Positions 11,189 to 22,150 of a stretch of DNA of 64,000 nt are shown one piece after another. The notes under the pieces are model-generated. The model worked only from the letters and a program-made list of their open reading frames with translations, did not search any database and was not told the origin of the DNA. Position 1 is the first letter of the stretch. Each line of letters starts with the position of its first letter. The position numbers were made by a program, and so were the translations under genes. This DNA comes from Imbricaverruca yamaguchii (Eukaryota > Arthropoda > Thecostraca > Neoverrucidae), in contig JAOTOL010001455.1 of the NCBI GenBank assembly GCA_034440575.1, positions 558,001-622,000 of the forward strand, read 5' to 3'.

Positions 11189-12212
11189 TTACGGTTTGAG
11201 CTTCATTCGGGTCCATTGGAGTCAATAGTGGCTCCCGGCCCCCAATCAAATCATGTTAGGAGAGACCCTGCAAGTATACCATTACCGATTATGAATTTGG
11301 CAGAGAAAACACTCTTTTGTATAATGCACATTAGCCAAATTCTTTATGAAACAAAGGAGAGCTACGCTGAACAACGAAAGCGAGGACGAAGCTGAGCAAA
11401 GGATGGTTCCGGAGGTGTCGCCACTGGGATGGAAGTATTTTGGTAGGGAGAGCAAAGGGGCGACCCTCCCAAGGTTTCGAAAGGCGCCGTATGGGAAATT
11501 TGCATGCACTCTCAACAGAGTTCGAAAGACTCTGATAAAAAATATGTGACCAGGAGGCCGGAATGCTCTTCAAAATTCCTTGGGCGAAGAGCTGCCCTTG
11601 GGAGAACTGGCTCCAAATGAATGAATGGCAAGTTCGTTTGCACATTTGAGGCTTAGTATAGGACCCTAGCGACCTTAGGTTGAAGCCATAGGGTCTGTTC
11701 CTGACCCTGCTCCAAGCTGCTCCGAGCAACTTGGAGTAGCTGCTCCGTGATCCAGTGCGTTTCCGGAGCAGAACGGAGTAGCCCCAATCTACTCCAACTC
11801 ACTCGAACTTACTCTGGCCGAGAGCATGGGCAGCTTGGAGTAGCTTGGGGTAGCACAAATGTGACGCTGACGACACTTGCGAAGCGCTTTGGGGAATCTG
11901 CGTCAAGAAGTTTTGAACATCTGCATCATATATGCAACCATAATACAAGAACAAACAGCTGATTTTTACTCCAAGTTACTCCACACGTTCCAGCGCTCGC
12001 TTTTACCGAGCCTGCTCCGAACTGCTCGAAGTTGCTCCAAGTTGCTCTACTCTTTTTTTTTAGCAGGGTCAGGAACAGACCCATAGTAATTTCCTGCGAA
12101 ATATTGTTCAAGGGCACCCAACCTTGAACGTCTTCGCAGGAATATCTAGCACTGTTAGCTCCAATATTTGTTGTCATATCCCTAAGCTGACTCCAGCTAA
12201 CTCAATGAAGGT
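11189..12212. repeat. Dispersed repeat, copy 1 (filled by a MITE)
   Basis: Begins gagcttacggtttgagctt and ends near ctccagctaactcaatgaag. It aligns along its length with 57306-57912, which lacks the MITE at 11691-12082. Shared words include 'attcgggtccattg', 'atgaaacaaaggagagctac', 'gagcaaaggatggttccgga' and 'agcgaccttag'. No protein recognised. Confidence 0.85.
11691..12082. mobile_element. MITE, PIF/Harbinger-like, with ATA target duplication
   Basis: A 392-bp element with 21-bp perfect terminal inverted repeats beginning GGGTCTGTTCCTGACC. It is flanked on both sides by ATA (11688-11690 and 12083-12085). The interior is built from repeated words of the gagcaacttggagtagct type in both orientations. 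The paralogous locus at 57306-57912 reads straight through with a single ATA at about 57775-57777, so the insertion and its 3-bp duplication are directly visible. GGG-starting ends and a 3-bp duplication fit the PIF/Harbinger superfamily (usual target TWA; ATA here). It encodes nothing. Confidence 0.88.
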
Positions 12213-12935
12213 CAAGCTAAGGTTATCACGCGTCCTGGAGGGGGGGGAATCCGCCCACCCCTCAGGTTTTCATAGATAACTCCAGATTTTACCGGCCGAT
12301 GTACGCCATTGTTTATGTACCTGCTAATAAATGACCGGCGCGTTGTTTAAAGTAAGAAAAATGAAAATCGACCGAAATTTGTTCGACTTTGGGGTCGCTA
12401 AAGTCAAAAACATTTCTCAGCGCCAGACCACAAGTATCGGCGCTGATGCGCTTCCAGTAAATTAGCAAAAAGGGAGCGTTCTTGGCAAAACTAGCGACTT
12501 GTTTGATGTACATTGTCATGCTACATTGTTTCAAAGCCATGTCAAGTCACCGAGGTCAAATCAGGTCAAGTTCATGAAAGGTTAACACACGCCCTGAAGG
12601 GGGATAGCGAAATCCGCCAACCCCTCCGATTTTTCGTACATAACTCCATATTGTACCCGCCGATATACGCCACATTTTTGCGTACATCCTTAGAAATGAC
12701 CGGCGCACTGTTTAAAGCAAGAAAAAGGAAAATCGGCTGAAACGTTTTCAGGTTAGGGACCGTTGAAGTAAAAACAATTCGCAGCGCCAGATCACAAAAA
12801 TCGGCGATGATGCGCTTCCCGTATATTGGCAAAAGGTAAGAGTTCTTGACAACACTAGCGACTTGTTTGATGCATATTGTTATGCTATATAATTTAAAAG
12901 TCATGTTAGGTCGCCGAGGTCAAGTCAGGTCAAGT
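12190..12935. repeat. Local tandem duplication, unit about 370 bp, two copies
   Basis: Copy 1 (about 12190-12555) and copy 2 (about 12556-12935) share in order: 'aatccgcc' plus 'cacccctc', 'cataactcca', 'aaatgaccggcgc', 'ttgtttaaag', 'gaaaatcg', 'cagcgccagac', 'gcgcttcc' and 'actagcgacttgtttgatg'. About 80 percent alike by eye. Both have long minus-strand open frames (12313-12540, 12572-12904) that resemble each other only because the DNA does. Confidence 0.8.
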
Positions 12936-13204
12936 TCATGACAGGCTAATGGAACCAAACTTGGTCAACTGGAATGTGTCATAAATGCAAATGACTGTCA
13001 CGCCATTGATGTCACTTTGCATGTTACTCCCTACACATCCCAAAATCTACTGTTTGTCATTGTGTGCCTAAACGTTTCCATACTTTATTCATGTATTTCA
13101 CTCCTTTCTTTGCGAAGCCGATTGTGCCGAGCCACCGAACGGAGCAGTCGGGTTTGGAGCCCGGTTCCGGTAACTGGAGCAGGTAATGACCTAATAAAGT
13201 GCTC

Positions 13205-13905
13205 CCAAGGGCATCGATTTTAATTCTTTTGTGGGGACCATGGCCCCACCAATGTTGATTTTGGCCCCCCAATAAGCCATGCTGTTTTTATGTTCATAAG
13301 AAAGCTAAAGGAAAAAAAGTAAAAAAAGAAATAAAGAAGGAAACATCATGCAGTATTGAAAACTTAATTGATATTAACCAGAGTATTTTGTACTGTAAAG
13401 AAACAGATTAAGTTTAGATAGTGGACTGATTCTCCACCTTTTGCTGCAAAATTGAAAATTCTGCAAAAAACAACAACAAAATAACTGGATTTCCCTCCAC
13501 TGTGGAAGTACAACGTGCATCATAAAATGCTGAGCTTAGCAGATGCTGATGGATTCAGGGGCATCAATCTTTATCTTTTTGTGGGGGCCATGACCCCACC
13601 AATGTTGATCTTGGTCCCCCAATAACCAATGCTATATTTATGCTGATAAGAAAGCTAAAGGAAAAAAACGAATAGCACCATGTTACTTAGAATACCTAGT
13701 TGATGCCAACCAACACACTTTGTAATGAAATGGACCAGATTTGGATTGGATAGTGGATTGACTATCCACTTCGTGCTGCAAAATTTAACATTGTGTCGAA
13801 AAAAACAAAGAAGTTGAATTTCCTTCCACTTTGCAAGCATAGCTTCCATCATAACATGTTGAGGTTAGGTGATGCTGATGCATTTTAAACCGGATGGTAT
13901 AAAAA
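13205..13905. repeat. Local tandem duplication, unit about 355 bp, two copies
   Basis: Starts at 'ttttgtggggaccatggccc' (about 13218) and again at 'ttttgtgggggccatgaccc' (about 13577). Both copies then share 'ccaccaatgttgat', 'ataagaaagctaaagg', 'gtggattgac'-type words and 'tgatgctgat'. No product. Confidence 0.8.
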
Positions 13906-15180
13906 AAATTAGCAAAGCCACTAGACCACAATTGCATTGCCATAATGATGCTTGCACACATGGCCAATAGCAAAAGCACATGCATATGGACCTTGAACTG
14001 GATTCATTCTATTCTTACTTTCTGGTCAGTGTCAAACATGCACATAATCTGGTCATCAACAACCATCAGTCATTGAGATAGAAGGCATACAGACTATATA
14101 TATTTTCAGAACCAACCCATCACACCATAAGCTCGATATTTACCTAAGTATGTAGGTACCTATCCACCTGTATGCCCAAGGGCAATGTGCATATATTGAA
14201 TAATATGGGCATCACAGCCAATAATACCCAATGTATATGATAGCTTATGATACCATGAAAGAAAAAGTGAGCAAGAAGCTGCATGCACAATATTATAATT
14301 TCTATTCTGGAAGAAAGCAAGCAGGCAGGTAGGTACTAAGCCATAGCTTACAAGAGTAGTTATACAAGGTCAAACCTAGTCACCAAATAAATGAGATGGC
14401 CTTTCTTCAGAAGATCCAAATTCGTAGCATCCAAGGATGTTCAGTTACATAAATCACAGTCTAAAGTTCAATTTGCGGTTGTGATCGACAAATGTGGCAG
14501 AGGTAAGACAGTTTTGGTGTAATTGCGCGCAGTATTCAACCCGGTGGACAAACTCATGTGACGTCGATCTGATTCGTTTTTTGTACTTCGTACCTTTTGA
14601 TATATATGCAGATTGATATGGATATCAAACAACTTGCTAATATTTAATGTGGTTTTAAAACGATTTGCTGACATTCAATTCCCAAAGGAACTGTAGATGA
14701 AGAAGTCGGTAGGTACGCTTCAACAAGTTTAGTCCATGTTTTTTTTTCTGATTTATGATCAGGGTTTCTATGTTAATACCACATAACTACCATATTTGTC
14801 TTCAAGAAGAGTTGGTTCAGTTTGCATTTATTTATATTTGTATTCTACTGCTCTTTGCTTTCTATGTTCAGGATTGGGGCACCCAATGTTGCATTTATGT
14901 CAGGGGTTGGCACACTTTTCGGTAAATTTACAGCTGAAGCTAATTTCTGATTTCTCCGATTTCTTTAATGCAATGTTTAGAAGTACGATGAACTTGCTGC
15001 GAACACTCATTTTGGTAAACTTGTGTTTTAAGGCATTTTACGAATTCTTGGAATTTATCATTTCAGTCCAATGTTTATGAATGTCACTAAGATGATGGAC
15101 CACTCATCTTCTGTACAAATGTCTACTTTTCAGGTGGTGAGCAAAATATCACCAAAAAGAGCTTTGAATTAGGTGACATA
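13906..15180. other. No gene recognised
   Basis: AT-rich sequence without a convincing exon. The 94-codon frame at 14796-15080 (+) is hydrophobic but has no start context, splice sites or recognisable family. Confidence 0.5.
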
Positions 15181-16030
15181 GGATAACAAGTAAAAAATGA
15201 AACATAGCACTAATCTAACCTCAATTTGGAAAAGAAAAACAAACATATCCATTTGAAAAATGTCAAGCAGTATATTTTCTTCTTTAATTTTTTTTTTAAC
15301 CTAGGCCAACCTAACCTAGCCAACATATCAGCTTAAAAATCTCCATTTTCTTTTTAATTTGGGAAAAGTTTTACAAAAAAAATTCCGACATGAAACACCC
15401 AAACTAACTTAACATAACGAAACCTAGCCAATTTGTTTCTTTTACAGAGGCAAATGTTGGTACAAACTTGTGCTGTTACCACCTTAAAGCACAACAATGC
15501 TGTTAGGTTAGGTTGAGTGAGGTTTTTTCGTTTGTAAAATTTCAAGAAAATAAAATAAATCGCCTGTTATTTTTCACAATTTCGTTGTCACAATTGGTTT
15601 TTCCAAAGCCAGGATAGGCTATGTTAGGTTAGGTTATGTTGTATTTTTAAAAGATTCATTTTTATGCCATGTTACTTAACTCAAAGCCCATTTACACAGA
15701 AAATGAGTGGTCACATCATCTTAGTCACATCCATAACAATTGCATTGGAAATATAAATTCCGAATATGCATAAAAGACCTAAAAGCAGAAGTTTTCCATC
15801 CTTTCCTCTATAAATGCATACTTATCAATTGGGAGTAAAAGTAACACAGAAAATGACGTGGAATTAAGTAATGTAGCATAAAACAAAGTTCAAGAAAGAT
15901 GTAAGATAACCTTATATAACCTGGCCGTACTTCCGTTGCAAGAAATGAATTGCGTTTCATTCAAATTCTCAATCAAATTTCTAAAGTATTTTCAAATTAA
16001 AAAACCTAACCTAACCTAATCTAAGCTGGC
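15181..16030. repeat. Dispersed repeat rich in TTAGG-type words (copy 2)
   Basis: Related to 4180-4870: shares 'acagaaaatgagtgg' and 'catcatcttagtcacatcca'. Carries cctaggccaacctaacc near 15300, ttaggttaggttgag near 15503, gttaggttaggttatg near 15622 and cctaacctaacctaatc near 16008, that is, both orientations. Confidence 0.55.
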
Positions 16031-16669
16031 ATGGACTTTTTCGTATATTTTTCTTCTTCTAATTTTGCCTTCTCCAAATTTGGTTTTTCCTCACAACAAA
16101 GCCTAACCTCTCCTGACTTAACCAGACCTGACCCCTTTGCATGCTTCATGGAGGTAAAATGTGTGGAAAACTTGTGTGGTGGTTTTCTTAAACTTCAATA
16201 TTATATGGCTTTTTGGATCATTTTTCAGTTTATGGTAATCCCTGACTACTTTGAATTTTTTTTATACAGTATTCATTAATGTGCTGAACATGATGTGACC
16301 ACTAATTTCCTCTGAAGATGCATACTTTTAATTTGGGGGTTAAATGACACCCAAAAAGGGACACATAAATAAGTTCCTTGAACCATATGTTATATCCTTT
16401 ATACTTCCAATAATGCTCCATCCACTTCCAACTCCAACCCTGATCAAACTTGAGAAGCGCATCCATCTCCAAAGCAGCCGGACGAGAAGGTATGTATTGC
16501 AGCATAACTACTGTGATCTGAATTCCATGGTATTCATGTTGGCTGATATTCCATCCTTGCCAATCCACGTATCAGATGTTTGACTTTCCTCAAACTGTCT
16601 GAAGAACTTGGTAGTTTAAATAACGTTTGAGTGATGGAACAGATGAACAATCTCTGGATTCTTATGTTG

Positions 16670-17220
16670 CAGCATTGCATTGCACAGTGGCATACCGAAT
16701 GGGGGCATTGTGAGCAGTTCCTGACAGGTTGTGGGGCCCCCAAGAATCCGCCGAGCTCAGGAAAAAATGTGTCATGCTCCCTAGAAATCCCCCTTGGGCC
16801 ACAAAAATAGCACCGTAGCTCAGAAATTCACATTGGGTGCCCCCCAAAAGTCGCGCAGAAGCCCCTGATAATGACGCTGGGGCCTCAGACGTTTGCTGCT
16901 GGATGTTGTGGTGTTCAAGAAAATCACGACGGGGCCACAAACGGTCGGGCCGGTGCCCCGTGAAAATCATGCTGAGCCTTTGGGTACCAAGAATTATCGT
17001 TCGGGCTCCTGGAAATCACTAGATGGATGCAGGTCACACCGCGGCTTCAAAAGTCTCCCTGGGATCACCCAACAAATGAAGCTGGGAAACGAAAAACAGA
17101 CCGGACACGAACAATCACTCTTTGACCCAAAGGTTCTACAACAATGGCCCAAAGTTCATAAAACGTGTTGCCCCCTCCCGCCAAAAAAGTGTCATAGCCA
17201 CTAAAACTAGCGCAAAGTAT
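16670..17220. repeat. Degenerate GC-rich minisatellite, orientation 1
   Basis: Diverged units of roughly 35 bp built from 'ggggcccccaagaatc', 'aaatcacgacggggcc', 'gccccgtgaaaatcatgctg' and similar. The same family in the opposite orientation fills 24060-24600. Translations of the two arrays share the word RENHAEP. Confidence 0.65.
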
Positions 17221-18429
17221 CAAAACAAGTGATCACGGTGCCGAAAAAAATCCCACTTAAACCAAACACGGCCCTGGTCCCCCATATTGGACGGTGTGCT
17301 CCTGGGCACTCGTCCGCCATAGTAGGCGGTGCGCTCTGCGGCGCCGGTTCACCACAGTGGACTTCATGGATGGAGAAAACGGACTTTTCCTGGAATTTTT
17401 CCATCCATAGCATGACCCTCTTCACAAAATTATTCTCCGTGTTTTCCATTTGGACGTTTAATGGTGTTATTCGACAATTAATTGCCCTGTGATAAAGTGC
17501 TCCAAATTCACTGGAAACTGCAAAGTGATATTCTGATGTCCTAGGTGTGAATTAAAATATCTTTCCCAACCCTGAACTCGCCCAATCACAACTTTGGCTT
17601 CTCCCCTCCCTAATGTTAGGCGCCAAGGAAATACTTCCACCGATTGTCGTCACAGTTCAGGTCTGCTGTGCTCCAATACTTCATCTAGGCCGGCGTATTT
17701 TTTTTAGCCTGCATCTAATCGCTGAAACATTTTTATTTAAGCCGGTGTGTGTTTGTTCGTGTGTGGAGTGAGGGGAAGGCGCTGACGATGACGATGACGA
17801 TATATCCGAGCTCACTGTATGTAACTGCAGTCGCATGCCATTACTCAGAGTTGTTATGTTGACATGCACTGTGTACCGCTCTTTTCACTATGTGACTTCA
17901 CCAGTTATTGGACGATTTTCCTCGGTCGTCAGTAAGCTGAATAAACATAAACATACACATCGTTGAATACAAACTCAGAATTTCTGAGATCTGAAAATAT
18001 AGTCTGCGAAATCCGATGAGTTTTTGGTTGGAGGGGGGTACGTGCGTTCGCATTTCGGCCCCCAATGTGTTTTTTCAAAAATCGACCCCCTGAGTGCTCC
18101 TATGTAGGTGATCTGAGGTCAAATGGCGGATCTGACACCTGTATTGTATCGTTATTAATGTCCAAAACGTCGTTAGTGCCAATTTGTTAGCAATTAAACA
18201 CAACCACAGCGATCCATCACAACTACAAGCCAAGCCACGAAAATAAGAAATGTTTGCTATTCTGACCTCATTTGACCTTGAAGATATTGACCTAAGGTCA
18301 TAAACTTTGATGAACATAATAGAGATCACCATCGTGCCCATCCACCCTGCGAATTTCGTTGCTCTAGCCTTAATGGCAGCCGAGATCTTAGTGGGGTAGG
18401 CGGAATCCGCCCCCCTCCAGTGCGCGTTA
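17221..18429. other. No gene recognised
   Basis: Contains a short gacgat trinucleotide-type run near 17783-17800. Open frames are short. No splice-bounded exon stands out. Confidence 0.45.
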
Positions 18430-19210
18430 TTTTCAGAGGCCCCCCAGGGCGCGTGTTATGTCAGCGGCTAGTGGGCCGACCTTATGAAATGCACTTGGCC
18501 ATAGCCTTTCCGGGCGTGTCGCCGGCCGGCCGCTTAGGCCGCTTGTGGCGGTCAGCTGAGATTCCAGACACACATTTGCGATTAGCTGGGCCTTCCTGGT
18601 AGGTTCCCCCGCCTCACCCGACTGCACCCGAATTTCGACCCTCTTCCGTTGATGAACTGGTGGCACTGGCCTCCTGTTTCCCTACCGTTACTCCCGGTTA
18701 ATTTCCCGGACAATAGAAGTGGGGGACGGCCGTGTCGAGCCGGCGCCACTGGAGCCAACATCCAGCGTCCCCGACGACACTCCCTCCCCCATTACCGCGC
18801 AAGCACATGACGGTCGCATCCAACCGTCAGACACTGGCATGTCAGCATCCGTCAGACATCCGCGGTCGACGGCGTCGGGGTTAGCTATGCAACTTGATGA
18901 GACGGGAGGGTTCGCAATAGACACTAGCCTCGACAGCCCGACTGGCGGCACTGCGGAGTAAGTAGCGACCTGTCGGCACCGGAACCGGCGATCTTCGTCG
19001 CGGTACGGCTTACGTTACATGAACGGGGGGGGGCATGGCAGAGATTAAATTTATGTCCCAAGTGTCCCCCACAGGAAGCTTTGCCACATTATTATGCACG
19101 GGTGTGTCGTGTGTGAATTAGCTGTTTTTACTATTTTCGTTGTCGGAGATGGCTTTGGTCTTGTCGTGGTCGCCACGGGAGCTATTGAATTTCTCACATC
19201 ACCTATAGCA

Positions 19211-19405
19211 GAGCCCCTCTCGGATTGTCCTGATGCCGCGCCGTCCGCTGTTGGTGTCAGGCGAGCGCAGATGTCTTCACATCACCTACAGCAGAGCCCC
19301 TCTCGGATTGTCCTGATGCTGCGCCGTCCGCTGTTGGTGTCAGGCGAGCGCACGTGTCTTCACATCACCTACAGCAGAGCCCCTCTCGGATTGTCCTGAT
19401 GCTGC
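19211..19405. repeat. 83-bp tandem repeat in copy A
   Basis: The word 'gagcccctctcggattgtcc' starts at 19211, 19294 and 19377, giving an exact 83-bp period, about 2.3 units. The same array exists in copy B near 59165-59350. Confidence 0.9.
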
Positions 19406-19797
19406 GCGCCGGCCGGCTCCACAAGAACCAACCTCCCTGGCTCTCATAGGACGCTATGAGGTCACTACCAAGCCGTCATGCTACCTTTCTCCGGACGATC
19501 CCGAACGGAATATAATACATTATTGCATTGAACATAACATGAGCCGGATAGCTTCCCCCCAGGCGAATAGCTCAGCCTACTGCCTGCACAAATCAATGTA
19601 TGTTTCGGAGTAAGTCGCTACTAAGCTACGCTGCTATTCCTTGCACAGGTACGTCCGACAACGAATCCGTGGCCCATGGGCGATAGGCTGAACGGAGGGA
19701 GAGGGTGGGTCGTGCTGACACGGCCTTCAAGACAGCTGATGGTAATGGATGTCCGTGGGGGAACGGTAGCTGGTGGCGTGTACGTGAGAGCGCAGAG

Positions 19798-20432
19798 TCA
19801 TAAAGTCATAAAGTCATAAAGTGTTAAGGCTTAATAAGGGCCACAAGGGCCCATCTGGGTCAAGCCTGTCTAGAAGATATTAGAAAGTACATGTTCACAC
19901 CTATCAATTCCAAACCCATGCAATCCCTCCACCTGTGCCACCACAGCCAATCTCATCAGTATGACATCGCAAAGGAAGTTGCCAAATCCACTGCTAGGTA
20001 CACCCCATATAGTACAACATAATACTAGCATAATGTTATACCCTATATAGCTAGTGAAAATACTCAATATCCCATGCATCACAAGTTAGAATTCAAAAAC
20101 AACATTTTCCTGTCTAAAAAAATTATCCACCCTACTTTTAAAGACATTCAATGAGGGACTCCCCACTGCATCAGCAGGCAGCCTATTCCATTGGTCAACA
20201 ACCCTTTGACTGAAGACCTGTTGTCGTTTAACTGTCCTGCACCTCATTTTGTCTAACCTGAATTGATGACCCCTATGGGATACTCTAAACTGCAGAGCAT
20301 CATTCAAATTGACCTGATCTAGCCCTCTAACAATTTTGTACATTTCAATCATGTCTCCCCTTAATCTCCTATACTTGAGTGAGTACATATCTAATGCATT
20401 AAGCCTTTCTCCATATTCTAAGTTACTTAATA
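19798..20432 (-). mobile_element. 5'-truncated CR1 LINE with CAGAG target duplication
   Basis: A minus-strand CR1 copy of 635 bp keeping only the end of the reverse transcriptase ORF (20086-20388, 100 codons, ending NVVFEF) and the 3' UTR. It ends in a short 8-bp tail repeat (ACTTTATG three times on the minus strand, about 19798-19822), typical of CR1 elements. It is flanked by CAGAG on both sides (19793-19797 and 20433-20437). Copy B of the surrounding repeat has one CAGAG and no insert at about 59737-59741. It is nearly identical to the matching part of the element at 29249-33763, so it is young. Confidence 0.92.
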
Positions 20433-20649
20433 CAGAGCTTGAATATCGTTGAAGTTATCCTGTAAACAAAACTGCATCCCCTCAACCTTTCTTCAAAATA
20501 AATGGGACGGGGACAGATTGCTGGAGCCAAGTGGGTCTCCAAATCGTACTGAGAGAGAAGCCACCGGAATGGACCATTTCTGATGTTCTGCATCCAGCGT
20601 GGAAGGGCCCGGTTCATTCCCGATCAAGACCATGGCTGCGCTTCTTTCA

Positions 20650-20850
20650 TCCGTTTTGCGACACTACTGTGCTCCAAAACGGAGCTGTCCGTCTCTGTGA
20701 CCCTACTGCGCTGCAAAACGGAGCTGTTCGTCTCTGTGACGTTACGACGCTGCAAAACGGAGCTGTCCGTCTCTGTGTGGCACTACTGCGCTGCAAAACG
20801 AAGCTGTCCGTCTCTCTGTGACACTACTGCGCTGCAAAACGGAGCTGCCC
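20650..20850. repeat. 39-bp tandem repeat in copy A
   Basis: Five imperfect copies of a 39-bp unit (ctgcaaaacggagctgtccg followed by tctctgtgac and cctactgcg). The period is a multiple of three, so frames through it stay open as 13-residue repeats. Copy B has the same array at about 59960-60160. Confidence 0.88.
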
Positions 20851-21299
20851 GTCTTCCCCCGTCCGTGGGTATCTGTGGGTGGTGCCTGCGACCCCTAACG
20901 GAGTGAGCAAGCAGGAGACCGCCGTGTCCCCATCCCCAGCTGCCGTGGCAGTCAACACAGATGGTGCAGAAGTGTAAGCTTCCGATGTCGCGGCTGGCCG
21001 TGGTGGACCAGGACAGTGGACGAGTCGACCGGAAGTAAGATGGTGACCAAGCCGCGGGGGTCCAGTTAGCGGCTGGAGTCGCTCGCCAACGTCTCCCGGG
21101 GCGTGCGTGCTACGTCACACCAGCATTGATTGGGTCGAGCGGTTGAAAGGCCGGCGCCGGTGCCAGGGCGGAAGCAGTGCCGACAGAGCTGGGGTAGCCA
21201 CCACGGGGCGCGACCCAAGTGCGCCTCACCCCACCACATCCCAGGTGCGGCCGACGGTACCTGGCGTCGTGCGCTAATCCCCGCCGGACCCCTGACACT

Positions 21300-22150
21300 G
21301 CCGGGGGGGGAGAGTTATTTTTAGGCGTGTCGGACCATAGAGGGCATTTGCGCCGCATCTAACATGCGCCTTGGAGGGGGAGTTATTTTTTAGGTGTGCC
21401 GAGCCATAAAGGTCATTTGCGCCCCCTTTAGAGAGAGTATGTTGCATGTATGTCTATAAAAGCAAGTGTTTGCGATCAAGGTGCAGGCAAGTGGACATTT
21501 GCGTTAAAGGAATTTTACGTAATAGTTTGTGTGATATCTTAGGTGCTGAAGACTTGGGCTGGGTTGGGGATATCTCCCTGACGCATAAATAGTTCAAATT
21601 TTACTTTGGTCCTTCACAAAATAATTTGTAGTTTGAATGGTAGTGGGGGTGTTTTGCGTGGCAAGAAGTTTATTTTTCCATGGAACCGGCTTTAGCCTAC
21701 CCCTATCGAAGAACACCGAGGGATCTTTACTGTGTGAACAAGGAGGTAACTCTCAACACCGCCTGTCACGCTGGCCGCCGCGTGCTAGTTGTTAGTAGCG
21801 TTTTAGCATGTCCTGCAGGGGTGTCAGTTGGGTTAGTACGGTGTTTTGCAATTCGGCTCTTCTACGCCCGCTGCACATTTGGGTAGCCGTTTACGTTATG
21901 AGTTCCAAGACAAATCGGCTCATCTATATCGGATGGTTCCTCTGGGTGGTAGTCTTGCGTTATGATAATTTCCATTTTTAGTTTTAGTTTTGATATTTTC
22001 CTCGAGCAAGTCACCTCACCTAGTTCTGGTGGCACTGCTAGGTAGCCATTTATTTCTAATTGGGAAGCAAATCGTCTCATGCACGTCCAACGTCATGCGG
22101 GAGTGGTTATTTACGTGTTTCTCACGAGTGATTCGCGGTCATACATCGCC
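21300..22150 (-). mobile_element. I-group LINE 3' UTR, with duplicated terminus
   Basis: Similar along its length to 43375-44225, the 3' UTR of the longer LINE. The terminal 60-70 bp (on the minus strand ending in taaaaataactc and a C run) is present twice, at about 21300-21360 and 21370-21430. Copy B shows the same doubled terminus at about 60640-60770. Confidence 0.7.

Larger units (their letters stand above)
18430..21490. repeat. Large dispersed repeat, copy A
   Basis: Aligns in order with copy B (57905-60818): 'agcggctagtgggccgacct' start, the gattagctg block, an 83-bp tandem repeat, the 'ggaacggaatataatacatt'-type block, the 'ggcgtgtacgtgagag' block, a 39-bp tandem repeat, and a GC-rich end that runs into an I-group LINE 3' terminus. 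Copy A is interrupted by a CR1 (19798-20432). The inner segment 18790-19090 differs completely from B. Several GC-rich open frames exist on both strands, none recognised. It may be a composite non-autonomous element; I cannot classify it. Confidence 0.75.
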
